Source: Streptomyces spectabilis (lineage in GTDB: Bacteria; Actinomycetota; Actinomycetes; Streptomycetales; Streptomycetaceae). From it: 64,000 bases of DNA. A program made the translations under genes and the position numbers. The notes under the pieces were generated by a model. That model made no database searches, had not been told where the DNA came from, and saw only the letters and a list, made by a program, of their open reading frames with translations. The stretch lies in the NCBI RefSeq assembly GCF_008704795.1, contig NZ_CP023690.1, positions 1 through 64,000 on the forward strand, read 5' to 3'. Below are positions 61,493 through 64,000 of this stretch, in pieces (the stretch's first letter is position 1; every line of letters starts with the position of its first letter).

Positions 61493-62722
61493 ATGGCACC
61501 CCCCTCGCCCCAGGCACCGACCCACCCCGTCCTCGTCGTCGGCGCGGGCCCGGTCGGGCTCACCGCCGCCCTGGCCCTGCGCCACCACCAGATCCCCGTC
61601 ACCGTCCTGGAAGCCGACCCCGCCGAGCGCCGGCGGCCCGGCAGCCGCGCCCTGTTCGTCCACCGCGACTCCCTGGACCTGCTCGGCACCATCAGCCCCG
61701 GCCTGGACAAGACCCTCATCGACCACGGCGTCATCTGGCCCACCCGCCGCACCGTCTACCGCGACCGCGAGGTCTTCTCCCGCACCTACCCCGTCCAGCA
61801 CACCGGCGCCGCCACCCCGCCCTTCACCAGCCTGCGCCAGGTCGAGACCGAAAAGCACCTGCTGCGCGCCTGCCAGGACGCCGGCGTCCGCTTCGTGTGG
61901 GACGCCCCCGTCACCGGCACCGAACCCGGCCCCGACGGCGTACGGGTGTACACCGCCGACGGCACCGTCCACCACGCCCGCTTCGTCATCGCCGCCGACG
62001 GCGCCCGCTCCACCGTGCGCCACGCCCTGGGCATCCCCATGAGCGGCACCCGCTCCCAGGCCTTCCACGTCGTGGTCGACATCGCCGAGGACCCCGGCCA
62101 CCCGCTGCCCCTGGAGCGCGTGTTCACCTACGAACACCCCGCGCTCGGCGGGCGCAGCGTGATGCGGGTGCCCTTCGCCGGCGGCTTCCAGCTCGACCTG
62201 CAGTGCAAGGACGGCGACGACCCCGAGCAGTGGGCCACCGAGGAGGCCGCCCGCGCCTGGGTGGCCCGCGTGGTGCCCCCCGCCTACGCCGACCGGCTGC
62301 TGTGGGTCTCGCGCTACCACTTCCTGCAGGTCGTGGCCGACGCCTTCACCGACCCCGCCCACCGGGTCCTGCTGGTGGGCGAGGCCTCGCACCTGTTCCC
62401 GCCGTTCGGGGCGCGCGGCATGAACAGCGGCATCGCCGACGCGGTGGCCGCCGCCGACGCCATCGCCCAGGCCCTGGCCGGCGGCGAACGCACCGCGGCC
62501 GTCGGCGCGTTCGCCCACGCCCGCCGCGAGGCCGCCCTGTTCAACTCCCGCGCGGCCGGCACCGCCCTGGCCCACCTGCGCCCCCGCCACCGCAGGACCC
62601 GGCTGCTGCAGGCCTTCTCCGCCCGCCTGGCCCCGCTGGTGCCCGCCTGGGGCGAATGGCTGGAGCGCGCCCCCTACGGGCCGCGCACCGCACCGGCCAC
62701 CGCCGTGCACGGAAAGTACTGA
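61493..62722 (+). CDS. FAD-dependent aromatic hydroxylase, PHBH-like, copy 2 (409 aa)
   Basis: The chain is LVVGAGPVGLTAALALRHH, AADGARSTVRHALG and LLVGEASHLFPPFGARGMNSGIADA, the class A hydroxylase set. It is a close paralogue of copy 1 at 49083-50237, sharing most of its N-terminal half; the C-terminal SRYHFLQVVADAF differs from AYRFHQKVATTF. The ATG at 61493 follows GGAAGGA; an upstream GTG at 61442 has no ribosome site. It is adjacent to the PabC-like gene, so a 4-aminobenzoate-derived substrate is likelier for this copy. Confidence 0.75.
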   Translation: MAPPSPQAPTHPVLVVGAGPVGLTAALALRHHQIPVTVLEADPAERRRPGSRALFVHRDSLDLLGTISPGLDKTLIDHGVIWPTRRTVYRDREVFSRTYPVQHTGAATPPFTSLRQVETEKHLLRACQDAGVRFVWDAPVTGTEPGPDGVRVYTADGTVHHARFVIAADGARSTVRHALGIPMSGTRSQAFHVVVDIAEDPGHPLPLERVFTYEHPALGGRSVMRVPFAGGFQLDLQCKDGDDPEQWATEEAARAWVARVVPPAYADRLLWVSRYHFLQVVADAFTDPAHRVLLVGEASHLFPPFGARGMNSGIADAVAAADAIAQALAGGERTAAVGAFAHARREAALFNSRAAGTALAHLRPRHRRTRLLQAFSARLAPLVPAWGEWLERAPYGPRTAPATAVHGKY

Positions 62723-62728
62723 CCGGCC

Positions 62729-63559
62729 GTGTCCCCCCGGCACACGGCGTGGTTCGCCTGGCGGCCCGGCTCCCACCTGGCCCCCGCCCGCCCGCCCGAC
62801 GCCCCGGTCCTGGCCGCCGACTCCTGGCTCGTCCAGGACGGCCGGGCAAGGTTCACCGCCGGGCACCGGGCCCGGTTCCTGGCCGCCTGCCGGGCCGCGG
62901 GCGCCGGCCGCGGCCTGGACGCGGACGGCTTCTTCACCCAGGCGCTGGCCCGGCTGCCGCGCACCGGCGCCTGGTTCCCGCGCGTGGAACTGCTCGGCGG
63001 CGCCCGGCCGGTGCTCGGCCTGCGCCTTCGGCCCTGCCCCGAGCGCACCGGCCAGGCGCGCCTGAGCTGCTGGTACGGGCCCGACCCGCGCACCTGCCCC
63101 ACCCGCAAGGGCCCCGACCTGGCCGCGCTCGCCGGCTTGCGCGCCCACGCCCGGGGCCGGGGCGCCGACGACTACCTGCTGACCACCCCCGACGGGCGGG
63201 CCAGCGAGGCCACCTCGGCCACCCTGCTGTGGTGGCAGGACGGGCGGCTGTGCCTGCCCGCGCCCGGCCTGCCCGTCCTGCCCGGCATCACCGCCGCCTG
63301 GATCACCGCCCGCGCCACCCGCCTGGGCATCCCCCTCACCCCCCGCGACGTCCGCCCGGCCGACCTCAGCGGCCACGAGGTGTGGCTGGTCAACGCCCTG
63401 CACGGCATCCGGCCCGTGACCGCCTGGCCCCACACCCCCTACCGGGCCGGGCCCGCCGAGCGCGCCGCGGACTGGCAGCGCGCCTGGCAGGACGCCGCCC
63501 GCCCCCTGCCCGCCCCGCGCGTCCCGCGTCCGTCCGCACGGCAGGCCGCCCGCCCCTGA
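62729..63559 (+). CDS. pabC: PabC-like aminodeoxychorismate lyase, class IV PLP fold (276 aa)
   Basis: The class IV aminotransferase core is readable, with the PLP lysine at K127 in PTRKGPDLAALAGLRAHA. Then DYLLTTPDGRASEATSATLLWW (cofactor-phosphate and Glu) and LPGITAAWITARATRLGI follow. PabC splits aminodeoxychorismate into 4-aminobenzoate and pyruvate. The GTG lies 7 bases after the hydroxylase stop, so it is co-transcribed. The N-terminus is longer and more Pro/Arg-rich than typical PabC and only loosely fits. A D-amino-acid aminotransferase function is the alternative, but PabAB upstream favours PabC. Confidence 0.7.
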   Translation: MSPRHTAWFAWRPGSHLAPARPPDAPVLAADSWLVQDGRARFTAGHRARFLAACRAAGAGRGLDADGFFTQALARLPRTGAWFPRVELLGGARPVLGLRLRPCPERTGQARLSCWYGPDPRTCPTRKGPDLAALAGLRAHARGRGADDYLLTTPDGRASEATSATLLWWQDGRLCLPAPGLPVLPGITAAWITARATRLGIPLTPRDVRPADLSGHEVWLVNALHGIRPVTAWPHTPYRAGPAERAADWQRAWQDAARPLPAPRVPRPSARQAARP

Positions 63560-63617
63560 ACCGCCCCCGCCACCCGGCCCGTTGCCCCGCCCGCCCGCCC
63601 AAGGAGAGCTTCCCGTC

Positions 63618-64000
63618 ATGAACAGCCGCCCCCTGACCCTGGCCATCGTCGGCGCCGGCCCCCGAGGCCTGTCCGTCCTGGAGCGGACCCTCGCCGGCGC
63701 CCGCACCCTGCCCACCCGCCCGCTGACCGTGCACGTCATCGACCCCTTCCCGCCCGGCGCGGGCGCCGTGTGGCGCACCGACCAGCCCGCCCACCTGCTG
63801 ATGAACACCGTCGCCTCCCAGGTGACCGTGTTCACCGACGCCTCCGTGCGCATGCAGGGCCCGCTGGTGCGCGGCCCGAGCCTGTACCAGTGGGCCCGCT
63901 CCCTGGCCCGCTCCCGCACCGCCGCCGCCCAGCCGGCGTGGGTGCTCGAGCAGGCCAGCGCCCTGGGCCCCGACGCCTACCCCACCCGCGCCTTCTACGG
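63618..64000 (+). CDS. CreE/FzmM-like FAD-NAD(P)-binding monooxygenase, N-terminal part (cut by window edge)
   Basis: The first 127 residues contain LAIVGAGPRGLSVLERTLA (FAD fingerprint) and GAGAVWRTDQPAHLLMNTVA, the pattern of the FAD-NAD(P)-binding family that includes CreE and FzmM, which oxidise aspartate to nitrosuccinate. With the CreD-like lyase at 44376 this would complete the aspartate-nitrosuccinate route to nitrite. AAGGAGAG precedes the ATG. The window ends inside the gene, so the catalytic part and what follows are unseen. Confidence 0.65.
   Translation, partial: MNSRPLTLAIVGAGPRGLSVLERTLAGARTLPTRPLTVHVIDPFPPGAGAVWRTDQPAHLLMNTVASQVTVFTDASVRMQGPLVRGPSLYQWARSLARSRTAAAQPAWVLEQASALGPDAYPTRAFY

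Overview
The window is high-GC actinobacterial DNA that looks like Streptomyces or a close relative. Third codon positions are almost all G or C, several exported proteins carry Tat-type signals, and GTG/TTG starts, ATGA overlaps, XRE-TPR regulators and F420/LLM enzymes all occur. I see no rRNA, tRNA or CRISPR array. All functional calls come from reading motifs; no database search was run.

Left region (1-14.0 kb): an accessory, mobile-looking segment. Three arrays of short hairpins sharing a TCC loop lie at 1-248, 2392-2441 and 10397-10484. The last two arrays end in the same 15-bp sequence and lie in direct orientation around an 8-kb island. The island carries a Tn7/Tn5053-like transposition operon (DDE transposase, two overlapping AAA ATPases and a frameshifted fourth gene) and a 782-residue protein with a zinc ribbon and a PD-(D/E)XK nuclease motif. 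Outside it are a double-HTH protein, a small membrane protein, a basic HTH protein of terminal-protein-like size, an XRE-TPR regulator and a small operon with one frameshift.

Middle region (14.0-41.2 kb): ordinary chromosomal-arm or large-plasmid content. It holds exported proteins (Tat flavoprotein oxidase, several small secreted proteins, serine hydrolase, ricin-type lectin, trypsin-like protease with propeller-like repeats), regulators (ArsR/DUF5937 type, TipA-like MerR, ArsR-SRPBCC fusion), a two-subunit molybdenum hydroxylase, a TTC38-like protein, a VWA protein, oxidoreductases, and two decayed genes (an M1 aminopeptidase with two frameshifts and a remnant of a large secreted protein).

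Right region (about 41.2-64.0 kb, running off the window): a biosynthetic gene cluster with two gene sets diverging from a 526-bp control region that holds two identical 16-bp imperfect palindromes. The rightward set encodes a LuxE/GriD-like and LuxC/GriC-like aryl-acid reductase, class II DAHP synthase, fused aminodeoxychorismate synthase, two AMP-forming ligases, an FAD hydroxylase, a PabC-like lyase and the start of a CreE-like flavoprotein. The leftward set encodes a carboxymuconolactone-decarboxylase-family protein, a DUF98-type chorismate lyase, a second FAD hydroxylase, an aldo/keto reductase, a flavoprotein with two likely covalent FAD links, a CreD-like lyase, an SDR and a carboxyethylornithine-synthase-like protein. 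An HTH-MarR regulator is embedded.

Together these genes suggest that chorismate is boosted and converted to 4-aminobenzoate and 4-hydroxybenzoate, which are hydroxylated and reduced, while the CreE/CreD pair makes nitrite from aspartate. This would allow ATP-dependent diazotisation of the aromatic amine by the divergent ligase, giving a diazo, azo or deaminated aromatic product. No PKS or NRPS module is visible. The product is an inference, and I do not match the cluster to a known compound.
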